Shown here: one piece after another, positions 46,670 through 55,346 of the stretch
How the letters are laid out: each line of letters starts with the position of its first letter
Position numbering within the stretch: the first letter of the stretch is position 1
NCBI RefSeq assembly: GCF_028551275.1
Contig: NZ_CP117025.1
Location: 1,545,501 to 1,609,500, forward strand
DNA length: 64,000 nucleotides
Reading direction: 5' to 3'
Source: Sphingomonas hankookensis
Lineage (GTDB): Bacteria; Pseudomonadota; Alphaproteobacteria; Sphingomonadales; Sphingomonadaceae
Notes under the pieces: model-generated
The model's input: only the letters and a program-made list of their open reading frames with translations
Databases searched by the model: none
What the model was told of the DNA's origin: nothing
Made by a program: the position numbers and the translations under genes

Positions 46670-47170
46670 TCAGTCGTCCTCGTCCGGCGGCGCATCGCCG
46701 GGAGAGTGGAGCATCCCGCGATAGATGCCATGCTGCGATCCCGGAATGACGCTCACGTCCAGCCACCGTCGATAAAAGGCTTCCGGCCCGATACCGCCGA
46801 TGATCGCATAGCCATATTCCATCGCGCGCATGTCGTGCAGGGTGGCGAACAGCAACGCTTCGCCGACACCCCATCCGCGTGCCGCCGGATCGACACCGGT
46901 CGGACCGAAAAAGCCGCGCATCGAACAGTCATAGGCCGCGAAACCGATCACGGCATCGCCCCGAACCGCGATCCACAGCGTCGTGACCGGCCGGATGAAG
47001 GCGCGCGCCGCCTCGCTCCGCCAAGCCGGACCGAACGTTTCCGCGACCCATGCCAGTACGACATGGCGTTCGGCGGACATTGCCCGGCGGATATTGACGC
47101 CGTGTTCGGCAAGTTGTGGACGGTGCTGCACATCGGGCAGGTCGTACAGGCGGACGAGCAGGTCGGTCAT
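46670..47170 (-). CDS. GNAT-family N-acetyltransferase-like protein
   Basis: A 166-residue protein with GNAT features: beta strands around TTLWIAVRGDAVIGFAAY, and the acetyl-CoA pyrophosphate loop region GVDPAARGWGVGEALLFATLHDM (Gly-Val-Gly in place of the usual Gly-x-Gly-Ala). The C-terminus has GPEAFYRRW. It likely acetylates a small molecule or protein amino group; the target is unknown. It converges with the beta-lactamase transcript and is divergent from the DUF454 gene. Confidence 0.75.
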   Translation of the reverse strand: MTDLLVRLYDLPDVQHRPQLAEHGVNIRRAMSAERHVVLAWVAETFGPAWRSEAARAFIRPVTTLWIAVRGDAVIGFAAYDCSMRGFFGPTGVDPAARGWGVGEALLFATLHDMRAMEYGYAIIGGIGPEAFYRRWLDVSVIPGSQHGIYRGMLHSPGDAPPDEDD

Positions 47171-47280
47171 GCCGGCATCTTCGTCGCGGAGGACGCGAGA
47201 CGCAATGTTTCGCTGACGATGCTGCGTCGCGCTCGCAAAACCGGTATCGGCGGCGGGCGGAGCGCGATAGGGTGGCGGTC

Positions 47281-47682
47281 ATGCCGCCGCACCCGCCCGT
47301 GTCCGTTCGCAGCCGCCTGTCGCGGTGGGGCTGGATCGCGCTCGGCTGGCTGTTCGTCGCGCTGGGGTTCATCGGCGCGCTGCTGCCGGTCATGCCGACG
47401 ACGATCTTCCTGATCGTGGCGGCGGGATGCTTCGCGCGCGGGTCGCCGCGGCTGGAGGCGTGGCTGCTCGGCCATCCGCGCTTCGGACCGACGCTGGTGG
47501 CGTGGCGGCGCGACGGGGCGATCGGGCGCCGGGCCAAGGGGATGGCCTGTAGCGGCATCGCGATCGGCTATGCGCTGTTCCTGTTCGGCGCGCGCCCCGG
47601 GGTCGGTCTGGCGGTGCTCGTCGCGGCGGTAATGGGCGGTTGTGCCGCCTATATCGTCACCCGCCCCGCACCGAGCGACTGA
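47281..47682 (+). CDS. DUF454 (YbaN-like) inner-membrane protein
   Basis: A 133-residue membrane protein. Helices include WGWIALGWLFVALGFIGALLP and a C-terminal pair (ACSGIAIGYALFLFGA, GLAVLVAAVMGGCAAYIV). The PVMPTTIFLIVAAGCFARGSPRLEAWLLGHPRFGP block, with PTTPF-like and RSSP-like positions, is diagnostic of DUF454. The function is unknown. Its last 34 bases overlap the 3' end of the convergent hybrid kinase gene. Confidence 0.85.
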   Translation: MPPHPPVSVRSRLSRWGWIALGWLFVALGFIGALLPVMPTTIFLIVAAGCFARGSPRLEAWLLGHPRFGPTLVAWRRDGAIGRRAKGMACSGIAIGYALFLFGARPGVGLAVLVAAVMGGCAAYIVTRPAPSD

Positions 47683-50243
47683 GCCGGTTCGACGATGATC
47701 GCCGGCGTCGTCAGCGCGACGAGGCTCAGTTCGAGCTCGGCATTGCGGAACGGCTTGGTCAGCCGGGGAACATCGGCATCGATCCCGTCTTCGTCGGCAT
47801 AGCCCGACACGATCAGCACTGGCAGCGTCGGATGGGTCCGCTTCAGCCGGCGGGCGAGATCGGCGCCGCTCATGCCCGGCATCAGATGGTCGGTGATCAG
47901 CACGTCCGGGGTGAGGCCGGCGTCGAGCATGGTCAGCGCCTCTTCGGCCGAGGCGGCTTCGACGACATTGTAGCTAAGGTCGGCGAGCATGTGCGCGGTG
48001 CTCATCCGCACCAGATCCTCGTCGTCGATCAGCAACGCGGTGCCGAGCCGGGTCGGGGCGGGCTGCGGGTCGGCGGGGCGTTCCTCGTCGCTCGGCACGA
48101 CCGAGCTGACCGGCAGCCACAGGCTGAGCGTGGTGCCCTTGCCCGGTGCGCTGTCGATGGTCAGCCCGCCGCCCAGCTGCGCGGTCAGGCCGTGGACCAT
48201 CGACAGGCCGAGGCCGGTGCCCTTGCCGATGCCCTTGGTCGAGAAGAACGGCTCGATCGCGCGGCGGGCGGTCGCCTCGTCCATGCCGCAACCGGTGTCA
48301 CCGACGCTCAGGCGGACATAGTGCCCGCGGGCGAGGCCGGGGACGTCGCCCGGCCGGATCGTGCGCCGGGACGCGGCGATGGTCAGCGTGCCGCCTTCGG
48401 GCATCGCATCGCGCGCGTTCACCGCGAGGTTCAGCAGCGCCATTTCCAGCTGGTTGAGATCGGCATGGGCCGGGGGCAGTTCGTCCAGCCTGACCTCGAC
48501 CACGATGGTCGGCCCGAGGGTCGAGGCGATCAGTCCGGTCATGCTGTCGATCACCCGAGCCACGTCGACGCCGGTCGGTTGCAGCGGCTGGCGCCGGGCG
48601 AAGGCCAGCAGTCGCTGGACCAGCATCTTGGCGCGTTCGGCCGATTGCAGCGCGCCCTCGATCAGGCGGCGTTCGCGTTCGGTGCCGACATTCTTGCGCA
48701 CCAGCATGTCGAGCGAACCGATGATCGGGGTCAGCAGATTGTTGAAGTCATGTGCGACGCCGCCGGTCAGGCTGCCCATCGCCTCCATCTTCTGGCTCTG
48801 ACGCAGCGCCTCGCGCGCAATTTCCAGATCGGCCTCGCGCTCCTTCGCTTCGGTCAGGTCGCGGCCGACCGCGACGAAATTCTGGCCATCCGCTTCCGGC
48901 GCGACGGTCCATTCGACATGCTTCCATTCGCCCGTACTGGTCGCGATGCGGTTCTCGAAACGGTTGGGGCGATGCGTCGCCGCCATCTGCGCGATCGCGG
49001 CCAGCGTGTGCGGCTCGTCCTCCGGATGCATGAAGCGCGCATAGCCGCGCGAGAGCAGTTCGGCCTCGCTCCAGCCCAGGACCCGCGACCAGGCCGGGCT
49101 GACCGCCGACATCATCCCGTCATAGCCGGCGCGCGCCAGCATGTCCTGCGACAGGTTCCACAGCCGGTCGCGCTCGGCGGACCGGGTTGCGACCTGTTCC
49201 TCGAGCGTTTCGTTCAGCCGGCGCAGATCTTCTTCGGCCCGCGCGCGCTCGACCGCGTTCTTGACCCGTTCGCCGACCTCCTGGACCAGGCTCTCCTCGG
49301 CCGGGGTCCAGGCGCGCGGGGTGGCCGACTGCACGGCAAGCACGCCGACCCATTCGGTCTCGTCGAACAGCAGCACGTCGATGAACGCCGCGACCCGCCG
49401 CTCGGCGAGCGCGGCACGCGTCGCCTCGCACAGCTGCATGTTGCCGGGGATGTCGGGCACCACCACCGGCGCGCCGGTGCGATAGGCGTCGAGCAGGCCG
49501 GAGCCGAACGAGGCGAGCGAATGCGCACCGGCGAGCGACTGCACCCCGTCGCAATAATCGCAATCGATCCGCATCACCATGTCGCTGCTGATTTCGGCAT
49601 AGAAGGCGCGGTTGGCGTTCAGCCATTTCCCCAGCCGCTCGGCCGCCAGTGCCATGATGTCGTTGCGCGTCGTCAGCGGACGCAGCGCATCGGCCAGCGA
49701 CAGCAGGAACTGCGTCCGCCGCGTGTTGGTGACCCGGTCGGTCGTCTCGGCAAGGATGCAGATGACGCCGGCCGGCTCGCCGCGTTCGTCGAGCACCGGC
49801 GAATAGTCGAGGTCCATCCAGACCTGTTCGGGCCGGCCATGGCGGTGGAGCGTCAGCTCCTGATCCTGATAGCGGAGCGTGCCGCCCGCCAGTCCGACGC
49901 GCATCACATGATCGTTGAAGTCGGCGACCTCGGGCCACCCCTCGCGCACGTTCGATCCCAGCAGTTGCGGATGGCGCCCGCCGGCAAAGACCGAATAGGC
50001 GTCGTTGTACAACATGACGCCGTCTTCGCCCCACAGCATCACGATCGGCACCGGCGACCGCAGCAGCATCGCGGTCGCGGTCTTCAGCGACTGCGGCCAG
50101 TGGGCGATCGGCCCCAGCGGCGTCGCGTTCCAGTCGAGCGCAGCGATCAGCCCCGCACAGTCGCCGCCCCCGGCAAGAAACGCGAGATCGCGGTCAAGCG
50201 GCCGGGGTTCGACGGAGTGTAGGTCGGACATTGGAAACGACAT
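47649..50243 (-). CDS. hybrid sensor histidine kinase (PAS-GAF-PAS-HisKA-HATPase-REC)
   Basis: An 864-residue cytosolic kinase with no membrane span. It has an N-terminal PAS-like domain (about 60-170, VPIVMLWGEDGVMLYNDAYSVFAG), a GAF domain (about 175-335, LADALRPLTTRNDI to VGVLAVQSATPRAW), a coiled coil, a second PAS domain (about 365-470), HisKA with His498 in GGVAHDFNNLLTP, a HATPase (NLAVNARDAMP, VGDTGCGM, GTGLGLSMVHG) and a C-terminal receiver (LLIDDEDLVRM, phosphoacceptor Asp in LITDHLMPG, Lys in RLTKPF). It is a phosphorelay starter with its own receiver. It diverges from the LOV/CheBR genes. Confidence 0.9.
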   Translation of the reverse strand: MSFPMSDLHSVEPRPLDRDLAFLAGGGDCAGLIAALDWNATPLGPIAHWPQSLKTATAMLLRSPVPIVMLWGEDGVMLYNDAYSVFAGGRHPQLLGSNVREGWPEVADFNDHVMRVGLAGGTLRYQDQELTLHRHGRPEQVWMDLDYSPVLDERGEPAGVICILAETTDRVTNTRRTQFLLSLADALRPLTTRNDIMALAAERLGKWLNANRAFYAEISSDMVMRIDCDYCDGVQSLAGAHSLASFGSGLLDAYRTGAPVVVPDIPGNMQLCEATRAALAERRVAAFIDVLLFDETEWVGVLAVQSATPRAWTPAEESLVQEVGERVKNAVERARAEEDLRRLNETLEEQVATRSAERDRLWNLSQDMLARAGYDGMMSAVSPAWSRVLGWSEAELLSRGYARFMHPEDEPHTLAAIAQMAATHRPNRFENRIATSTGEWKHVEWTVAPEADGQNFVAVGRDLTEAKEREADLEIAREALRQSQKMEAMGSLTGGVAHDFNNLLTPIIGSLDMLVRKNVGTERERRLIEGALQSAERAKMLVQRLLAFARRQPLQPTGVDVARVIDSMTGLIASTLGPTIVVEVRLDELPPAHADLNQLEMALLNLAVNARDAMPEGGTLTIAASRRTIRPGDVPGLARGHYVRLSVGDTGCGMDEATARRAIEPFFSTKGIGKGTGLGLSMVHGLTAQLGGGLTIDSAPGKGTTLSLWLPVSSVVPSDEERPADPQPAPTRLGTALLIDDEDLVRMSTAHMLADLSYNVVEAASAEEALTMLDAGLTPDVLITDHLMPGMSGADLARRLKRTHPTLPVLIVSGYADEDGIDADVPRLTKPFRNAELELSLVALTTPAIIVEPAQSLGAGRVTI

Positions 50244-50526
50244 ATCCTGCAATGGCGATGGCCGCGAAATGCCGGTGAGCACCGGAATTTCGCGCACGCG
50301 CGGCTTTCCTGATAGCTCAATCGACGTCGGGAATAAACTGCCCGTCCCATGTAACGCGCCGATGCGCCATTCGGCGCCATCGGTTCGGCGCAAGTGGCGG
50401 ATGGACGATGTACTATTGTGATACGCCCGCGCGAAACGTCTCGATGCCACCGCCAATCAATAGGTGAGGGCGGGCTGTTACCGGACGAGTTTTGCGGCTA
50501 ATCGAGCTTTTCCCTTGTCGATCGGA

Positions 50527-51090
50527 ATGTGCGTGTCGTCGGAACTGCCCAAAGCGCTTCGCGAATATTTTGAACAGTCGCGGGTCGCGCTCGCGCTGGC
50601 CTCGGCCGAGGGTGACAATCATCTGGTGCTGGTCAGCCCGGCGTTCAGCCGCCTGACCGGCTACGAGCCCGAGGACGTGGTCGGGCGCAATTGCCGGCTG
50701 TTGCAGCGCGATGCGGCGAATGTCGAACCGCGCGCCCGGCTGCGCGAATTCCTGACGCGGCCGTCCCAGCCCAATGTGCGGACGCCGATCGTCAATTTCC
50801 GCAAGGACGGGACGCCGTTCGTCAACCTGCTCTACATGTCGCGGCTGCGCTCGATCGACGGCAAGGCCAGCTATATCTTCGCGTCGCAGTTCGACGTGAG
50901 CCGGTCGCAGCCCGAAATGCTGGCGGAATATGACGAGCAGCTGACCGCCACGCTCGGCCGGCTGGTGCCGATCGCCAGCGATGCTGGGATCGTGGTGGAG
51001 GGTACGTTGCTGACCATCGCCAACAGTGCGGCGATCGTGGCACAGGCGAAGATGATGCTGGCCGGCCTGGAGTCCCCCCCCGATGCATGA
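50527..51090 (+). CDS. short LOV blue-light photoreceptor
   Basis: A 187-residue protein that is essentially one LOV domain plus a C-terminal helix. The flavin-binding motif GRNCRLLQRDA carries the photoactive Cys56 (canonical GxNCRFLQ with Phe replaced by Leu). Other LOV positions are LTGYEPEDVVG, NFRKDGTPFVNLLYMS and FASQFDVSRS with the signalling Gln. No output domain is fused, so it probably acts on a partner. Its stop overlaps the start of the CheB-CheR gene by 8 bases, making that protein the likely partner. The ATG at 50527 is chosen from the domain boundary. Confidence 0.85.
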   Translation: MCVSSELPKALREYFEQSRVALALASAEGDNHLVLVSPAFSRLTGYEPEDVVGRNCRLLQRDAANVEPRARLREFLTRPSQPNVRTPIVNFRKDGTPFVNLLYMSRLRSIDGKASYIFASQFDVSRSQPEMLAEYDEQLTATLGRLVPIASDAGIVVEGTLLTIANSAAIVAQAKMMLAGLESPPDA

Positions 51091-53716
51091 CGTCGTGAGT
51101 GCCAAGGTCGACGCGCGTTCGCACCGCCCGGCCGGGGTGCCGGTGGTCGGGATCGGCGCATCGGCCGGCGGGCTGGAGGCGCTGCGCGAAATGCTCGCCC
51201 CGGCCAGCCTGCCGACCGGCCTCGCCTTCGTCATCGTCCAGCATCTCGACCCCAACCATGAAAGCATGCTGGCGCAGCTGCTCGACCGCAACACCGCGCT
51301 GAACGTGCTGCAAAGTTCGGGCGGAGAGCGGATCGAGGCCGATACCGTCTATATCATCCCGCCCGGCCGTGGCCTTGCCATTCGCGACGGCGTGCTGGAA
51401 CTGACCGATTTCCAGCAACCCCGCGGCATGCGCCGGCCGATCGACGATTTCTTCCTGTCGCTGGCTGGCGACCAGCAGTCCAACGCCGCCTGCGTCATCC
51501 TGTCGGGCACCGGCGCCGACGGCACCACGGGCCTGCGCGCGATCAAGGAAAATGGCGGCGTCTGCGTCGTGCAGCAGCCCGAGAGCGCGCGCTATGACGG
51601 GATGCCCTTGTCGGCGGTCGGCACCGGCCTGATCGATTTCGTCAAGCCGGCCGGCGAAATCCTCCATTGCCTTCAGGCGTTCTTTCGCCGGCGGGGGTCC
51701 GAACCGCTGCAACCGGAAGCGAATGTCGTCGCCGATCATGTCGACGAGATGTGCCGGGTACTGCGCACCGCCATCGGCCATGATTTTTCGGGCTACAAGC
51801 GCTCGACGCTGGTGCGCCGGGTTGAGCGGCGGATGCATGTGCTGGGCATCGATACCGGCCGGGCCTATCTGGCGCGCATCCGCAGCGATGCCGCCGAATG
51901 CGAGGCGCTGTTCCGCGACCTGCTGATCAACGTCACCCGTTTCTTCCGCGACCCCGATGCGTTCGAAACGCTGCGCATGCGGGTGATCGACCCGCTGATG
52001 GCGGACCGCGCGCCGGACGAGGATATCCGCGTGTGGGTGCCCGGCTGTTCGAGCGGCGAGGAAGCCTATACCATCGCGATGCTGTTCGCGGAGGCCGCGC
52101 GCAAATCGGGATCGCCGCTGGCGGTGCAGATTTTCGCCACCGATATCGACGAACAGATGCTGTCGATCGCGCGCGAGGGCAGCTATCCCGCCGCTGCGAT
52201 GGCCGACATCCCGCCGGCCTTACGCGAACGCTATACCGTGCCGCATGCGGAGCGCTTCACCATCGCGGCATCGATCCGCGACATGATCCGCTTTTCCAGC
52301 CACAGCCTGGTCAAGGACCCGCCCTTTTCGCGGATCGACCTGGTGTCGTGTCGCAACCTGCTGATCTATTTCGACGACCGGTTGCAACAGGCGGTCGTGC
52401 CGCTGCTCCATTATGCGCTGCGGCCCGGCGGCTTCCTGTTCCTGGGGCCGTCGGAAAGCGTCGGGCGGTTCGAGCATCTGTTCGAGCCGGTCGACCAGCA
52501 GGCGCGGCTGTTCGAACGTGGACCCGGTGCGCCCAATTATCCGATCGACCTGCCCGGCAGCCAGCGCCAGCCCGTGCCGCGGCGCGAACGCGACAGCCGC
52601 GGCGACACGGCGTCGCTCGGCAGCGAATCGCTCGCCACCCGGCGGATGGTGGAACGCTATGCCCCGCCCAGCCTGATCGTCGATCAGGACGGCGGCATCA
52701 TCTCGGCCTATGGCAAGCTCAGCCGCTATTTCGAATTTCCGGTGACGCGGACCGGGGGCAGCAGCGCGGTCAACCTGGCGCGCGCCGGCCTGCGCAACGT
52801 CATCGGCCCGTTGCTGCGCCAGGCGCGCGACGAACGCCGCCGGGTGATCGCGCGCGACGTGTCGGTGGAGGCCGATTACGGCACGCAGCCGGTCGAGGTG
52901 ATCTGCGATCCGCTGGGCGATGGCACCTTGCTGTTCGTGTTCCGCGACACCGGGCCGTTCGTGCCGTCCGATCCGGGCGAGTTGCAGGACCTGGAGCCGA
53001 GCGACGATCATCTGGAATCGCTGGAGGACGAGCTGCGGCTGACCCGCCACCGGCTGCGCTCGGCAATCGAGGAGCTGGAGACGGCGAACGAGGAGCTGAA
53101 AAGCTCCAACGAAGAAATGATGTCGATGAACGAGGAGCTTCAATCGACGAACGAGGAATTGTCGACGGTCAATGACGAGCTGAAGAGCAAGGTCGACCAG
53201 CTGACCGTCGCCAATTCCGACTTGCGCAATTTCTATGAATCGACCGAACTGGCGGTCGTGGTGCTCGATGCCGATCTGAAGGTGCGCAGCTACACCGATG
53301 CCGCCACGCGCATCTTCCCGCTGAAACCCACCGACCGCGGCCGCCCGCTGACCGACGTCGCCAACCGGTTGCAGGATGCCGGCCATCTGGAGGATGCGCG
53401 CGCGGTTGCTGGCGGCGCGTCGCCGGTGCAGCGGCGGGTCCACACCGTCGACGGGCAGCATATCTTTTCGATGCGGGTGCTCCCCTATCGCACGCAGAGC
53501 GGCGAGGTGGATGGCGCGACATTGGTGCTGACCGACATCACCGACGCGCTGTCGCTCGAACGGCAGCTGGCGGCCGAACGCGAGCGGCTCGACCTCGCGA
53601 TCAAGGCGGCGGGCATCGGCGTCTGGGAATATTGCCCGGAAAATGGCGAACTGGTGCTCGACCAGGCCGAGCGCCAGCTGTTCGAAGTGGCAACGGATGC
53701 CGAGGCGAGCATCTGA
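51083..53716 (+). CDS. CheB-CheR-PAS fusion sensor, C-terminus removed by an IS
   Basis: An 877-residue protein. Residues of about 12-195 are a CheB methylesterase domain (GIGASAGGLEALREM, QHLDPNHESML, LSGTGADGTTGLRAI). Residues of about 210-490 are a CheR methyltransferase (WVPGCSSGEEAYTIAM, FATDIDEQMLSIAREG, VSCRNLLIYFDD). A coiled coil follows (EELETANEELKSSNEEMMSMNEEL, heptads), then a PAS domain and the first part of a second PAS ending FEVATDAEASI. Homologues usually continue into a HWE-type histidine kinase, which is missing. The TGA stop at 53714-53716 comes from the IS end, so the protein is a truncation. Confidence 0.85.
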   Translation: MHDVVSAKVDARSHRPAGVPVVGIGASAGGLEALREMLAPASLPTGLAFVIVQHLDPNHESMLAQLLDRNTALNVLQSSGGERIEADTVYIIPPGRGLAIRDGVLELTDFQQPRGMRRPIDDFFLSLAGDQQSNAACVILSGTGADGTTGLRAIKENGGVCVVQQPESARYDGMPLSAVGTGLIDFVKPAGEILHCLQAFFRRRGSEPLQPEANVVADHVDEMCRVLRTAIGHDFSGYKRSTLVRRVERRMHVLGIDTGRAYLARIRSDAAECEALFRDLLINVTRFFRDPDAFETLRMRVIDPLMADRAPDEDIRVWVPGCSSGEEAYTIAMLFAEAARKSGSPLAVQIFATDIDEQMLSIAREGSYPAAAMADIPPALRERYTVPHAERFTIAASIRDMIRFSSHSLVKDPPFSRIDLVSCRNLLIYFDDRLQQAVVPLLHYALRPGGFLFLGPSESVGRFEHLFEPVDQQARLFERGPGAPNYPIDLPGSQRQPVPRRERDSRGDTASLGSESLATRRMVERYAPPSLIVDQDGGIISAYGKLSRYFEFPVTRTGGSSAVNLARAGLRNVIGPLLRQARDERRRVIARDVSVEADYGTQPVEVICDPLGDGTLLFVFRDTGPFVPSDPGELQDLEPSDDHLESLEDELRLTRHRLRSAIEELETANEELKSSNEEMMSMNEELQSTNEELSTVNDELKSKVDQLTVANSDLRNFYESTELAVVVLDADLKVRSYTDAATRIFPLKPTDRGRPLTDVANRLQDAGHLEDARAVAGGASPVQRRVHTVDGQHIFSMRVLPYRTQSGEVDGATLVLTDITDALSLERQLAAERERLDLAIKAAGIGVWEYCPENGELVLDQAERQLFEVATDAEASI

Positions 53717-53747
53717 GCAGCCCCCATCGGGTGGTCCGGGTTATTAG

Positions 53748-54647
53748 TTAGTGCATTGTCGTCTCCGCCGCCATTGCCGGTCGTAGGTGGAGCGAAGCGG
53801 AACCGGAGGCCGGCAATGGCGGTGTCGCCGCTTGTGGTGCGGGCGGCCGATAGCCCAGGCTGCTGTGCGGCCGGACGGTGTTGTAGTGACGGCGCCACGC
53901 CTCGATCAGTACCCTTGCTTCAGCGAGGCTGTAGAAGATCTCGCCGTTGAGCAGCTCATCGCGCAGCGAGCCGTTGAAGCTCTCGTTGTAGCCATTCTCC
54001 CACGGCGAACCCGGCACGATGTACAGCGTCTTCACGCCAACCTGCCCGAGCCATTTCTGAACCGCGGTAGCGATGAACTCGCTGCCGTTATCTGATCTGA
54101 TATGCGCGGGCGGACCCCTCGCGATGAACAGGTCGGCAAGCGCTGCCAGCACGTCTTCGTGTCGAAGCTGGCGCGCGACGACCAGTGCCAGGCATTCCCT
54201 GCTGGCCTCATCGATGATGGTCAGTATCCGGAACTTGCGCCCGTCATGCGTCCGCGCTTCGACGAAGTCATACGCCCACACATGCCCCGGATACTCCGGT
54301 CGCAGCCGGATGCACGAGCCGTCGTTCAACCATAGCCGGCCACGTTTAGGTTGCTTCTGCGGCACCTTGAGGCCTTCGCGCCGCCAGATCCGCTCCACCC
54401 GTTTATGGTTCACCGACCAGCCCGCCGCATGCAGCAGTGCGGTTACCCGGCGGTAGCCGTAGCGCCCGTACTGCCTGGCCAGCGCGACGATGTCGTCGGT
54501 CAGCACCTCTTCGTCATCTGCCCCGCACGGCACCTTGCGCTGTGTCGACCGGTGCTGCCCCAGCACGCGGCACACGCGCCGCTCGGATACGTACAGCACC
54601 TCTCGCACCTGGTCGATGCAGCGTCGGCGTCGCGCGGGGCTCAGAAG
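53748..54647 (-). CDS. IS3-family transposase OrfB (DDE catalytic part)
   Basis: About 300 residues, from LLSPARRRR to the end. It has the HTH_21-like [16 protein letters not shown] segment, [15 protein letters not shown], and an rve integrase core with catalytic Asp in [13 protein letters not shown], Asp in IRSDNGSEF and Glu in [12 protein letters not shown] (35-residue spacing), then the [18 protein letters not shown] ending of IS3-family enzymes. It overlaps the end of orfA; expression is probably by ribosomal frameshifting into a fused OrfAB protein, as known for the family. The exact start is unknown. Confidence 0.9.
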   Translation of the reverse strand, partial: LLSPARRRRCIDQVREVLYVSERRVCRVLGQHRSTQRKVPCGADDEEVLTDDIVALARQYGRYGYRRVTALLHAAGWSVNHKRVERIWRREGLKVPQKQPKRGRLWLNDGSCIRLRPEYPGHVWAYDFVEARTHDGRKFRILTIIDEASRECLALVVARQLRHEDVLAALADLFIARGPPAHIRSDNGSEFIATAVQKWLGQVGVKTLYIVPGSPWENGYNESFNGSLRDELLNGEIFYSLAEARVLIEAWRRHYNTVRPHSSLGYRPPAPQAATPPLPASGSASLHLRPAMAAETTMH

Positions 54648-54919
54648 TTTCCCCGCGCCGCCTCCTGTAGAATCAACTTGTCCAGTGTCAGGTCGGAGAT
54701 CGCACGCCGCAGCCGCAGGTTCTCCTTCTCCAGATCTTTCATCCGACGCGCCTGATCCGTCTTCAAGCCGCCGTACTCCTTGCGCCAGCGGTAGTAAGTC
54801 TGCTCGCTGACCGCGATCCGCCGGCATGCCTCAGCGGTCGTCCCGCCCTGGCCCAGCATGATCTCGACCTCACGCAGCTTCCCGATGATCTCCTCAGGCT
54901 TGTGCTTCTTGGCAGGCAT
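54641..54919 (-). CDS. IS3-family transposase OrfA
   Basis: A 92-residue helix-turn-helix protein: [43 protein letters not shown], then a leucine-zipper helix ([22 protein letters not shown]) ending LQEAARGNF. OrfA binds the inverted repeats and dimerises with OrfAB. It begins 63 bases inside the right-hand IS end and overlaps orfB at its 3' end. Confidence 0.92.
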   Translation of the reverse strand: MPAKKHKPEEIIGKLREVEIMLGQGGTTAEACRRIAVSEQTYYRWRKEYGGLKTDQARRMKDLEKENLRLRRAISDLTLDKLILQEAARGNF

Positions 54920-54982
54920 GCGTCGTCCCTTCCTTGATCCAGACTGTCATAGTCGATGGACCACTCAGAAGGGGGCAGCTCA

Positions 54983-55346
54983 CGATCAGGAGAGCCAGGC
55001 GGAAGTCGGTGTAATGGGCGCCAGCGGTCCTGATCTCCTGTTTTGAAAGCGGCTCGCGGGCAAGTGCGCTAAGCGCCAAGGCGGAGGGAATCGGTGCCCT
55101 TTTGATCTCGGCCACAACCGGTTCGGCCAAGGCAATCGCTTCGGCTTCAGGTAGCTGAAACTCAGCCGCCAGGCACTTCTTGCGGTAGCTGGCGAGATCG
55201 AACCCACCAATGAGGGCGGCCGCTGCATCGAGAATGTCCAGGCGGCGAGCATAATTACCGTCCGACGCACGGCTTTGCGACCCATGCGTGAGAACCTCAT
55301 CCGCCCTAACCAACAGCGCCCGTTCCAGCGGAAGCGGTGCGCTCAT
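54983..55346 (-). pseudogene. N6-adenine DNA methylase remnant, cut by the IS
   Basis: Only the first 121 or so residues survive: MSAPLPLERALLVRADEVLTHG, a helical section (DILDAAAALIGGFD, KKCLAAEFQLPEAEAI), and LSKQEIRTAGAHYTDFRLALLI, where GAHYTD resembles the GxYYTP AdoMet motif at the start of Eco57I/type I-like N6 methylases. The reading frame then enters the IS. The ATG at 55346 overlaps the stop of the D12 methylase (ATGA), so the two were co-translated. Identification rests on the short GAHYT motif and on context. GC content is lower than in the chromosome to the left. Confidence 0.55.

Larger units (their letters stand above)
53714..54982 (-). mobile_element. IS3-family insertion sequence, 1269 bp
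   Basis: The element has orfA and orfB on the minus strand and imperfect terminal inverted repeats of about 25 bases: TGAGCAGCCCCC then ATCGGGTGGTCC on the left (53714 onward) and TGAGCTGCCCCC then TTCTGAGTGGTCC read inward from 54982. The flanks (ATC on the left, CGA on the right) do not show a 3-5 base target duplication. Both flanking genes are truncated at its ends. The copy looks intact, so it could still be active. Confidence 0.88.

Noticed and set aside
47640..50222. 860-codon plus-strand frame opposite the hybrid histidine kinase
   Set aside because: The minus strand has unambiguous PAS, GAF, HisKA, HATPase and receiver motifs. The plus frame is Gln/Arg/His-rich and has no recognisable fold.
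54894..54982. C-terminal continuation of the methylase remnant into the IS
   Set aside because: The frame from 54982 downward is IS end sequence and orfA upstream DNA, so the last 37 or so residues are not methylase.
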